From: JBDKLC01 sp964500215 | Lineage (GTDB): Bacteria; Patescibacteriota; Minisyncoccia; Phycocordibacterales; CAIZLB01 | DNA length: 5,020 nt | Assembly: GCA_964500215.1 (NCBI GenBank) | Contig: CAZCNA010000035.1 | Location: 1 to 5,020, forward strand | Reading direction: 5' to 3' | In this document: positions 1 to 4,413 of the stretch, one piece after another | How the letters are laid out: each line of letters starts with the position of its first letter | Position numbering within the stretch: the first letter of the stretch is position 1 | Program-made: the position numbers and the translations under genes | The notes under the pieces: generated by a model | Told to the model about the DNA's origin: nothing | The model's database searches: none | Seen by the model: the letters and a program-made list of their open reading frames with translations, nothing else

Positions 1-514
1 CTTTGTCACCAATGCAGTTTATTTCGATAGAAATATCCATGTCTTCATAGTGTTCTTTCAAAATCACATATGACGTTTCGATAATAATGGCATCTGCGAT
101 ACTTTTTGGATTGGCGATAATATCGAGATTGAAAATATGCTCCCGATTGTGCTTTTTCACATGAGGGTTGCCAGCAAGAGGACCACTATAGCAAATCATT
201 GGTGGCTGTGTGAGATCAGCCATCTTCTTATCCAAATATGTTCGAATAACCGCGATTTTTTCTTCGAGGAATCCGTCGAAATTGAGGAGGTCTTGTTTAC
301 TACCTGAAGGCTCCTTTATTTTTGAATCTTTGAATGATTTTGCCTTGAGAATATCTTTCTTTTCTACTTCGAGACCGGCAAAAGGAAGGAATCCATAGTG
401 ACCAGCTGTTGCTTCTGATTTGAGATGTGTGACGTGAATAGCTGGTGATACTGCTGGAGAATGTTTCTTCTCTGTTTTTGGTGCTTTATCTTTTGTCGTA
501 GGTTTGTGTGGCAT
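1..514 (-). CDS. Histidyl-tRNA-synthetase-like protein, N-terminal part (cut by window edge)
   Basis: The gene starts at ATG 514-512 and runs off the left edge, giving 171 visible residues. Residues 1-25 are rich in Lys, Pro and Thr and probably disordered. Residues 38-44 (GHYGFLP) recall the start of the class II HisRS core. Residues 124-171 resemble the HisRS stretch after motif 2: an R-E-H followed by a hydrophobic strand, then ADAIIIETSYVILKEHY, then IEINCIGDK, matching the family pattern of an Asp-plus-strand, AD.E.I and a closing IN..GD. The match is by eye. Odd points: only about 65 residues separate the GHYGFLP region from the motif-2-like region, no motif 1 is evident, and the motif 2 arginine position reads GPLAGNPHVKKHNRE. 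It may therefore be a non-aminoacylating HisRS paralogue, or a true HisRS too divergent for me to align. It follows lepB by 60 bases on the same strand and is probably co-transcribed with it. An AAAGG lies only one base before the ATG, too close to act as a normal ribosome site. Confidence 0.6.
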   Translation of the reverse strand, partial: MPHKPTTKDKAPKTEKKHSPAVSPAIHVTHLKSEATAGHYGFLPFAGLEVEKKDILKAKSFKDSKIKEPSGSKQDLLNFDGFLEEKIAVIRTYLDKKMADLTQPPMICYSGPLAGNPHVKKHNREHIFNLDIIANPKSIADAIIIETSYVILKEHYEDMDISIEINCIGDK

Positions 515-533
515 GCCTTTGTGTGATTAGGGA

Positions 534-539
534 TTTATA
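534..539 (-). promoter_or_regulatory. Possible weak internal promoter (-10) before the HisRS-like gene
   Basis: Read on the minus strand, TATAAA lies 19 bases before the ATG at 514, with TTCATA 16 bases further upstream as a poor -35. It could give the downstream gene its own transcript within the lepB operon. The match is weak and AT-rich spacers often produce such strings by chance. Confidence 0.2.
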
Positions 540-574
540 GTTGGCTGTCAGAATATATGAATAGTAGAAGGGAA

Positions 575-1255
575 TTAGTGGGTGACGGCTGGAGGAATTT
601 TGTCTTTTGCTCCTGGGAATAATTCGATTTGTCCAATCGGATACAATCGTACAAGTGCTCGTCCGGTAATTGCTGTTCTCTTGAGGGAACCCCAGTTTCG
701 CGAGTCGGAACTCACTGGTCTATTGTCTCCCATAACGAAATATTCGTCATTACCGAGATGGAATGTTGCTTCTCGAGTACTATTGAGTCGAATGTATGGT
801 TCGTCGAGAATGAATCCATCTGGGTGCGCACTGTTTTTGATTGTTACTTTTTCGTTTTGTACAATCACTGTTTCGCCAGGAAGACCAATGATGCGTTTGA
901 TGAAGTGAGATTTCTCTTTGTCTGCAACCGGTGGTCGGAGAACAATGACATCACCACGTTGAGGATCTTCGAGGCGATAGGTGAGCTCGTCTACAAGAAG
1001 GTAATCACCTGTCTCGAAATTTGGTTCCATAGAGCTTCCGTATACGAGAAATGGCTCCACAACAAAAAGTCGAAGGGGAATGAAAATAGCAAAGAGAATG
1101 AATGCAAATCTCCAGAAATGGTCTGAGGATTCCTTGGGTGCGTGTGGCTGGTGGGGGTCTGTATTGTGGCCTTGTTGAGCCGTATTATCAAGAGGAAGAG
1201 ACGCCAAAGAGGGTTGAATAGTATCTACACTATTGTGCCGTAGATGGTCGTTCAT
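575..1255 (-). CDS. lepB: Signal peptidase I
   Basis: This membrane-anchored serine protease removes signal peptides from exported proteins on the outer face of the cytoplasmic membrane, using a Ser/Lys dyad. From ATG 1255-1253 it is 226 residues. Residues 1-46 form a long hydrophilic Asn/Gln/His/Pro-rich tail, and about 47-66 are a single transmembrane segment. The catalytic serine is Ser75 in GSSMEPNF (box B), and the general-base lysine is Lys120 in FIKRIIGLPGE (box D). The box E motif GDNRPVSSDSRNWG is at 176-189. All dyad and structural boxes are intact, so it should be active. Start choice: the frame is open upstream to a GTG at 1300 and an ATG at 1264, but a good promoter places the transcription start at 1255-1256, so ATG 1255 with a leaderless mRNA fits best. 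The stop is TAA at 577-575. It is divergent from pth and followed after 60 bases by the HisRS-like gene. Confidence 0.95.
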   Translation of the reverse strand: MNDHLRHNSVDTIQPSLASLPLDNTAQQGHNTDPHQPHAPKESSDHFWRFAFILFAIFIPLRLFVVEPFLVYGSSMEPNFETGDYLLVDELTYRLEDPQRGDVIVLRPPVADKEKSHFIKRIIGLPGETVIVQNEKVTIKNSAHPDGFILDEPYIRLNSTREATFHLGNDEYFVMGDNRPVSSDSRNWGSLKRTAITGRALVRLYPIGQIELFPGAKDKIPPAVTH

Positions 1256-1262
1256 TGGCGCC

Positions 1263-1291
1263 ATAATACCAGAATATTGGATGTGATACAA
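1263..1291 (-). promoter_or_regulatory. lepB promoter, extended -10, leaderless
   Basis: On the minus strand there is TTGTAT (1291-1286), a 17-base spacer, then TATTAT (1268-1263) preceded by TGG, which is an extended -10. Seven bases then separate the -10 from the ATG at 1255, so the expected transcription start falls on or one base before the start codon. No Shine-Dalgarno site is present. The -10 overlaps the alternative ATG at 1264, which argues against that longer start. Confidence 0.6.
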
Positions 1292-1292
1292 T
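1284..1292 (+). promoter_or_regulatory. pth promoter, extended -10
   Basis: TGATACAAT at 1284-1292 fits an extended -10 (TGn plus TACAAT). No clear -35 is seen 17 bases upstream. The transcription start would be near 1299, leaving an untranslated leader of about 28 bases without a Shine-Dalgarno site before the ATG at 1327. The element lies on the -35 of the opposing lepB promoter. Confidence 0.5.
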
Positions 1293-1326
1293 AGACACAC
1301 TACTCATCAGATAATAGCCTTACTTT

Positions 1327-1926
1327 ATGTACTATATTGTTGGACTTGGAAACCCCGGAAATGATTATGCAGACACGCGACACAACGCTGGACGAATCGC
1401 TGTTGCTGCATTTATAAAAAAACACGGCCTCCCAGAAGTCGTTTCAAGCAAAAAATATACAGCCCTCGTTTCTGCTGGCGAAATTGGCAAGGGATCTTCT
1501 GCCGAAAAAGTGACTGTCATCATGCCTGAGACATTCATGAACAAGTCAGGCTCTTCACTCAAAGACACAATCACCAGTGAAAAGAAAGCAGAAAAATTGA
1601 TTGTTGTTCATGATGATCTCGATATGCCTCTCGGAAAAATAAAAATCGTATTCAATAGAGGTTCAGGTGGACACAAAGGAATTGAATCTATCAAACGAGC
1701 CATCAAGACAGAAGCATATACACGTATAAAGGTGGGCGTGTCACCGACAACTCCTTCAGGCAAAATCAAAAAACCATCAGGTGATAAAGTTCTCGATTTC
1801 ATTGTTGGTGCATTCAAAAAGCCCGAAATGGAAGAAATGAAAAAAGTCGCCAAAGAAGTGGCCGATGCAATCACTATGATTGTCACTGAAGGACGAGCAA
1901 AGGCGATGGAAATGTATAATCAATAG
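1327..1926 (+). CDS. pth: Peptidyl-tRNA hydrolase
   Basis: This cytoplasmic enzyme cleaves the ester bond of peptidyl-tRNAs that drop off ribosomes and so recycles tRNA. At 199 residues it is of normal length for bacterial Pth. Visible motifs in order: GLGNPG at 6-11 (with the conserved Asn9), TRHN at 17-20 with the catalytic His19, PETFMNKSG at 67-75 with Asn72, HDDLDMPLG at 95-103 with the Asp that orients the catalytic histidine, and GSGGHKG at 112-118. In the last motif Lys117 replaces the Asn that is usual in GGHNG (Asn114 in E. coli), a position linked to tRNA contact. The C-terminal part (about 160-199) is a Lys/Glu-rich helix. The gene is divergent from lepB and ends in TAG just before a strong terminator hairpin, so it is probably transcribed alone. 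There is no Shine-Dalgarno site. Confidence 0.97.
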   Translation: MYYIVGLGNPGNDYADTRHNAGRIAVAAFIKKHGLPEVVSSKKYTALVSAGEIGKGSSAEKVTVIMPETFMNKSGSSLKDTITSEKKAEKLIVVHDDLDMPLGKIKIVFNRGSGGHKGIESIKRAIKTEAYTRIKVGVSPTTPSGKIKKPSGDKVLDFIVGAFKKPEMEEMKKVAKEVADAITMIVTEGRAKAMEMYNQ

Positions 1927-1980
1927 TGATGGTACTTGTGTGAGCTCCTGCGCGTTCTGGCTTTTAATAATTTGATCAAA

Positions 1981-2018
1981 AAAAGGAACGCGGCACCGTA
2001 AGGTGCCGCGTTCCTTTT
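1981..2018. terminator. Bidirectional intrinsic terminator between convergent pth and rpsA
   Basis: A perfect 17-bp stem (1981-1997 with 2002-2018) closes on the loop GTAA, which would be a GNRA-type tetraloop in the plus-strand RNA. The stem is GC-rich in its upper part and ends in an A4/T4 base. On the plus strand it lies 54 bases after the pth stop and ends in four U. On the minus strand the A-run at 1978-1984 gives seven U, a more canonical tail for rpsA transcripts. It fits a shared terminator of two convergent genes. Confidence 0.85.
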
Positions 2019-2022
2019 ACCT

Positions 2023-2129
2023 AAGTATATTTTTTATACATGAGCGATTCTTGCGGAGGGCGACGGCCCGAGCAGAGCGGCTGGCCAGCAGGCCAGAACG
2101 CGTAGGAGCGAATGTATAAAAAATTACTT
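2023..2129. repeat. GC-rich element with long AT-rich terminal inverted repeats
   Basis: The left arm 2023-2041 pairs with the right arm 2112-2129 over 18 bp with a single bulged T at 2028. The inner 13 bp (2029-2041 with 2112-2124) are perfect, built on ATTTTTTATACAT. The core (2042-2111) is strongly GC-rich, unlike its surroundings. It holds two small hairpins: GGGC/GCCC at 2058-2069 and CTGGCC/GGCCAG at 2081-2096. GAGCGA occurs just inside both arms (2042-2047 and 2106-2111). The right arm covers the last Lys codon and the TAA stop of rpsA. The architecture suggests a small non-coding repeat of the REP/MITE kind. Copy number in the genome cannot be judged from one window, and no second copy lies here. 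Confidence 0.55.
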
Positions 2130-2924
2130 CTTTTCAACGTATGAGAGAGCCATCTTCTGATCCTTTGCATCAAACAATGCAATTTTGAATGAGTATGACT
2201 TTCCGAGTTCGAGTTTTTCTCGAAGCTTTGCTTCACTACCGAATTCTGACACGTGGATGAGTCCTGCTACGCCTTCTTCAATAGATGCAAGTGCACCATG
2301 CTTGTTGAATTTGATAACAACACCTGACACGATATCGTCCTTCTTGTACTTCTTTTCAGCTTCTTTCCAAGGGTTTGTCTTGAGGGCCTTGATAGAAAGA
2401 GAGATTTTACCTTCTTTGATTTCAATAACCTTCACTTTTACCTTGTCACCAACCTTAAAGAGTGTTCGTGGATCTTCTACAAGTGACCAGTCAATTTCTG
2501 AGATGTGAACGAGACCTTCGAGACCTTCTTCAAGCTTCACGAAGACACCGAAGTCAACAGCACCTGTGATAGTACCTTCAACTTCTTCGCCAACAGAGTA
2601 TTTGCTGATGATTTTTTCCTTATCCTTCATTTCTGGACTCTTTTCAGAGAAGATAAGCTTACCTTCCTTTGGAGCTGCTGAGATGATAGTTACAGAAAGT
2701 TTCTGACCAACAAATTTTTTGAGTTCGTCGAGAATCTTGTCCTTGTCGCCGTCTTCTACACGTGGGTAGTGATCAGCCTTGAGCTGTGACGCAGGAAGGA
2801 ATCCGTGAATACCTTGCCATGAGAGGAGGAGACCTCCTTTGTTTGCCTCGAGCACAGGAATATCGAATGTTGTTCGTCCCTTGATAGCAGCTTCGGCTTC
2901 ACTCCAGATGAGTGCCTGTTTAGC
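2124..2924 (-). CDS. S1-like protein, 3' fragment (three S1 domains, no good start)
   Basis: This is the 266-codon remainder after the in-frame stop. It begins AKQALIWSEAEAAIK, the usual linker-type sequence leading into S1 domain 2. Domain 2 holds GFLPASQL. Domain 3 is the classic VGEEVEGTITGAVDFGVFVK followed by GLVHISEI. Domain 4 has GLIHVSEF. The first usable start codon in frame is a GTG at 2855-2853, which would begin inside domain 2 and has no ribosome site close before it. Independent expression is therefore doubtful, and the segment is best read as the body of rpsA. The end of the frame lies inside the right arm of the 2023-2129 inverted repeat. Confidence 0.6.
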   Translation of the reverse strand, partial: AKQALIWSEAEAAIKGRTTFDIPVLEANKGGLLLSWQGIHGFLPASQLKADHYPRVEDGDKDKILDELKKFVGQKLSVTIISAAPKEGKLIFSEKSPEMKDKEKIISKYSVGEEVEGTITGAVDFGVFVKLEEGLEGLVHISEIDWSLVEDPRTLFKVGDKVKVKVIEIKEGKISLSIKALKTNPWKEAEKKYKKDDIVSGVVIKFNKHGALASIEEGVAGLIHVSEFGSEAKLREKLELGKSYSFKIALFDAKDQKMALSYVEKK

Positions 2925-2927
2925 TTA
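2925..2927 (-). other. In-frame TAA nonsense codon in rpsA
   Basis: The codons read Leu-Ser-Leu-Lys-TAA-Ala-Lys-Gln-Ala-Leu-Ile-Trp on the minus strand. The change sits at the junction of S1 domain 1 and the linker to domain 2. One substitution (for example GAA, CAA or AAA to TAA) is enough to explain it. The base after the stop is G. Confidence 0.9.
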
Positions 2928-3272
2928 TTTGAGAGAAAGTTCAACATACCCATCTGCATTGTTGAGATCAACAACTTTGGCTGCGATTTTGTCGCCGATG
3001 TTTACCTTTCGGATAATATCTCGGGCGTTGATGTATTCTCGGCCGAAGATGATACCTGTACCGTATGGTGCAAGGTCAATGAACACTCCTTTTTTGTCCA
3101 CAGCGATAACTGGGCCCTCTACGAGGTCCCCAATGCTTGGAGGAGTGACACTATTTGTTAAAATTTTGCCCATCACAGAATCGTTTTTTGCTGCAATTTC
3201 TGCTGCTGCATCGATTTCTGCCTGGTTCATAAGCTCCGGATTTTTTGGAGCTTTTGTTTTTGGTTCTGCCAT
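2925..3272 (-). CDS. S1-like protein, 5' fragment as literally encoded (115 aa)
   Basis: Read strictly, translation from ATG 3272 ends at TAA 2925 after 115 residues. The first 45 residues are a charged Ala/Lys/Glu/Asn-rich tail. Residues 46-115 are one complete S1 domain that opens with IGDLVEGPVIAVDKKGVFID, continues with the strand ending GIIFGREY, and closes at DGYVELSLK. The stop falls exactly at the domain edge, so the fragment could fold as a one-domain RNA-binding protein. I treat it as the N-terminal part of the broken rpsA gene rather than as an independent gene. Confidence 0.6.
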   Translation of the reverse strand: MAEPKTKAPKNPELMNQAEIDAAAEIAAKNDSVMGKILTNSVTPPSIGDLVEGPVIAVDKKGVFIDLAPYGTGIIFGREYINARDIIRKVNIGDKIAAKVVDLNNADGYVELSLK

Positions 3273-3398
3273 TTAGATTATTGAAAGGGACGCTTCCGCT
3301 TGAATTTGCAACTGGGACACAGCGGGGATTACATACCTTTGTTTTGCTAATAAATGTGCCTCAAGAGGATACTATAAAAAGGGAAAAATGTAAATATA
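3273..3398 (-). other. Leader region of rpsA, promoter uncertain
   Basis: This non-coding stretch lies between the GC-rich hairpin at 3407-3445 and the rpsA start. Reading minus, TATAGT (3376-3371) could be a -10, which would give a leader of about 90 bases, but no -35 at standard spacing goes with it. No Shine-Dalgarno site precedes the ATG. If no promoter acts here, rpsA would depend on transcription from 3699 reading through the hairpin. Confidence 0.25.
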
Positions 3399-3699
3399 CG
3401 AAAGAAGCCCGCACCCCACTTTTGAATTGGTTTGGGGGTGCGGGCACTCTTAATTACGGACGAATATCCGTGGAGAGTTTCGTTGCTTGCTTTGCTGCTT
3501 TCTCCCACAGCGGGGTATTTATCTTTCATACCTACATTAGGTTATGCCCTCAAAAGGGAGACCTGTACGAGATGCTACAGGTAGAACGGACTGGTTCATG
3601 TTTGTGCCAGTGCATCTTTAGCTGGTCAAACGGAAAACCCACCGGAGACTATTTACGGGCAACAGACTTAGCTCACGTCTGTGTTCTTCAGATGTCTGT
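3399..3699 (-). ncRNA. Candidate structured RNA or rpsA leader RNA, family not recognised
   Basis: About 300 bases without a convincing protein gene are framed on the minus strand by a promoter-like sequence (3732-3705) and a GC-rich terminator-like hairpin (3445-3407). Hairpins visible inside include ACGGA/TCCGT (3456-3471), GGAGA/TCTCC (3472-3505), an 8-bp stem with one bulge (3527-3546), CCCT/AGGG (3547-3558), ACCTGTA/TACAGGT (3561-3582), ACTGG/CCAGT (3590-3611) and ACAGAC/GTCTGT (3662-3682). Two of these have competing partners: CCAG can also pair with CTGG at 3622-3625, and ACAGAC with a second GTCTGT at 3694-3699. This suggests pseudoknots or switching. I looked for tmRNA, RNase P RNA, SRP RNA, 6S RNA, 5S rRNA and T-box signatures and found none that convinces. 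It could be a stand-alone RNA or a regulatory leader of rpsA. Confidence 0.4.
3407..3445 (-). terminator. Terminator-like hairpin at the end of the RNA candidate
   Basis: An 11-bp perfect GC-rich stem (GCCCGCACCCC at 3407-3417 with 3435-3445) closes a 17-base loop. On the minus strand it is followed by TTCTTTCG, a U-rich but interrupted tail. On the plus strand the following bases (actcttaatt) are less suitable. It could terminate the RNA candidate, or attenuate transcription into rpsA. Confidence 0.5.
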
Positions 3700-3704
3700 A
3701 GATT

Positions 3705-3732
3705 ATTATATATTCAAATTATAAAAAGTCGA
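3705..3732 (-). promoter_or_regulatory. Promoter of the RNA candidate
   Basis: On the minus strand there is TCGACT (3732-3727), a 16-base spacer, then a consensus TATAAT (3710-3705), predicting a start near 3699-3698. The perfect -10 contrasts with the imperfect -10 boxes of the protein genes here. Its -35 lies three bases from the -35 of the divergent promoter at 3736. Confidence 0.45.
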
Positions 3733-3735
3733 TAA

Positions 3736-3764
3736 TTGTCTGAATATGCATTATTGGGTACAAT
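3736..3764 (+). promoter_or_regulatory. Leaderless promoter of the MBL-fold gene
   Basis: TTGTCT (3736-3741), a 17-base spacer and TACAAT (3759-3764) make a good sigma-70-type promoter. Six bases separate the -10 from the ATG, so the expected start nucleotide is the A of the start codon at 3771. There is no room for a ribosome site, so the mRNA should be leaderless. Confidence 0.6.
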
Positions 3765-3770
3765 AGCTCC

Positions 3771-4400
3771 ATGATTATCACATACCTAGGCCACGAGGCA
3801 TTCAAAATACAGTTTGGTAACTTAGTTGTTGCTATTAACCCGCCATCAAAAAACTCTCAATTTAAAATGAACAAATTCGGAGCAGATGTTGTACTCCAAA
3901 CAACACTTCACGAAGATATGGGGGGTGGAACAGATATGTCATATGGCGACAAAGAACCCTTTGTTATTTCTGGTCCTGGCGAGTATGAGACAAACGGACT
4001 TTTTATTCATGGTATTCAGGGTCAATCTGAATATGATGGTGAAAAACGAACGAATACTATTTATTCAATGACGATTGATGGTATCAATACGCTCTTTCTC
4101 GGTGCTCAAAATGGTCCACTTCCTGCTGATATTTCAGATATTATAGATACTGTTGATTTGCTCTTCGTTCCAATCGGCGGAAATGGCGTATATGATCCAA
4201 AGGAAGCCTACAAAACAGCCATGAACCTCGAAGCAAAGCTCATTATTCCAATGCATTTCAAGAGTGAGAAGGATGAATCTGTTAAAGCATTTCTCAAAGA
4301 ATCAGGAACACAAGCAACACCCGTTGATAAATTGACAATCAAGCGCAAGGACATCGAAGGATTCGAAGGTGAAATTTCAGTTCTATCTCCACAAGCCTAA
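3771..4400 (+). CDS. Degenerate metallo-beta-lactamase-fold protein (UlaG-like/COG2220 type)
   Basis: At 209 residues it has the shape of the Lactamase_B_3/UlaG-like branch of the MBL fold. It opens MIITYLGHEAFKIQ, has ADVVLQTTLHEDMGGG at 38-53 where the metal motif SHxHxDH is expected, SGPGEYE at 67-73, a strand FLGAQNGPL at 109-117 where family members carry GDLG, VPIGGNG at 133-139 and IPMHF at 159-163. Fold landmarks are kept but most metal ligands are not. The HxHxDH box keeps only His47 and Asp49 in shifted form, the usual DP after strand 2 is NP, and the Asp of GDLG is replaced. His8 and His162 remain. It is therefore probably not an ordinary two-metal hydrolase and may have a binding or structural role. 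The start ATG coincides with the predicted transcription start. A Ser/Thr-rich membrane protein follows after 13 bases, so the two are likely co-transcribed. Confidence 0.85.
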   Translation: MIITYLGHEAFKIQFGNLVVAINPPSKNSQFKMNKFGADVVLQTTLHEDMGGGTDMSYGDKEPFVISGPGEYETNGLFIHGIQGQSEYDGEKRTNTIYSMTIDGINTLFLGAQNGPLPADISDIIDTVDLLFVPIGGNGVYDPKEAYKTAMNLEAKLIIPMHFKSEKDESVKAFLKESGTQATPVDKLTIKRKDIEGFEGEISVLSPQA

Positions 4401-4413
4401 ATTATCTATATAT

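Larger units (their letters stand above)
2124..3272 (-). pseudogene. rpsA: Ribosomal protein S1-like gene interrupted by one in-frame TAA
   Basis: This is one continuous reading frame of 383 codons from ATG 3272-3270 to TAA 2126-2124, interrupted at codon 116 by TAA (2927-2925). Both sides are in the same frame and both are S1 protein, so this is a nonsense change rather than a frameshift. With the stop read through, the product would be about 382 residues with four S1 (OB-fold) RNA-binding domains at about 46-115, 131-211, 224-297 and 308-382. Domain 3 is the most canonical. S1 binds mRNA on the 30S subunit and helps start translation, which matters more where leaders lack Shine-Dalgarno sites, as here. 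The full ORF is otherwise clean. I cannot tell a consensus error from a real mutation or readthrough. TAA ends other genes here (lepB and the MBL gene), so it is a genuine stop in this genome. A stop directly before the ATG (3275-3273) fixes the start at or after 3272. There is no Shine-Dalgarno site. Confidence 0.8.

Noticed and set aside
629..1126. Plus-strand open frame of 165 codons opposite lepB
   Set aside because: It is antisense to the well-supported lepB frame and its product has no recognisable domains.
1265..1300. GTG at 1300 as the lepB start
   Set aside because: It would put the whole promoter within the coding region and adds 15 residues unlike a signal peptidase start. ATG 1255 fits the promoter geometry.
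2021..2236. Minus-strand 71-codon frame over the GC-rich repeat
   Set aside because: It overlaps the end of rpsA in another frame and translates the inverted repeat, so it is a shadow of these two features.
2832..2840. Strong Shine-Dalgarno-like AAAGGAGGT inside rpsA after the nonsense codon
   Set aside because: It encodes Asn-Lys-Gly-Gly of S1 domain 2. The nearest ATG downstream is out of frame and leads to a short frame, and no in-frame start codon lies at useful distance, so restart there is not supported.
2925..2927. Stop-codon reassignment as the explanation for the internal TAA
   Set aside because: The known CPR recoding concerns UGA, not UAA, and lepB, the MBL gene and rpsA itself end in TAA in this window.
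3347..3529. Minus-strand 60-codon frame overlapping the terminator-like hairpin
   Set aside because: Its codons run straight through the hairpin stem and loop, the product resembles nothing I know, and no ribosome site precedes it.
3399..3699. tmRNA or circularly permuted tmRNA
   Set aside because: TAAATAGTC on the minus strand (near 3650) recalls the tmRNA resume region, and the hairpin loop has an ACCA. But no acceptor-stem partner, no T-arm with TTCNA and no plausible tag peptide could be found on either strand.
3399..3699. RNase P RNA, SRP RNA or 6S RNA
   Set aside because: The GAGGAAAGTCC and ACAGAA-type cores of RNase P RNA are missing. An AGCAGC string near 3490 lacks the GGAAGGA context of SRP RNA. 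The fold is many short stems rather than the single long bubble hairpin of 6S RNA.
3245..3724. Plus-strand open frame of 159 codons across the rpsA-MBL spacer
   Set aside because: It starts inside rpsA on the opposite strand, crosses the GC-rich hairpin and the RNA-like region, is rich in Cys and Gly without domain character, and has no promoter or ribosome site. It is probably a chance frame.
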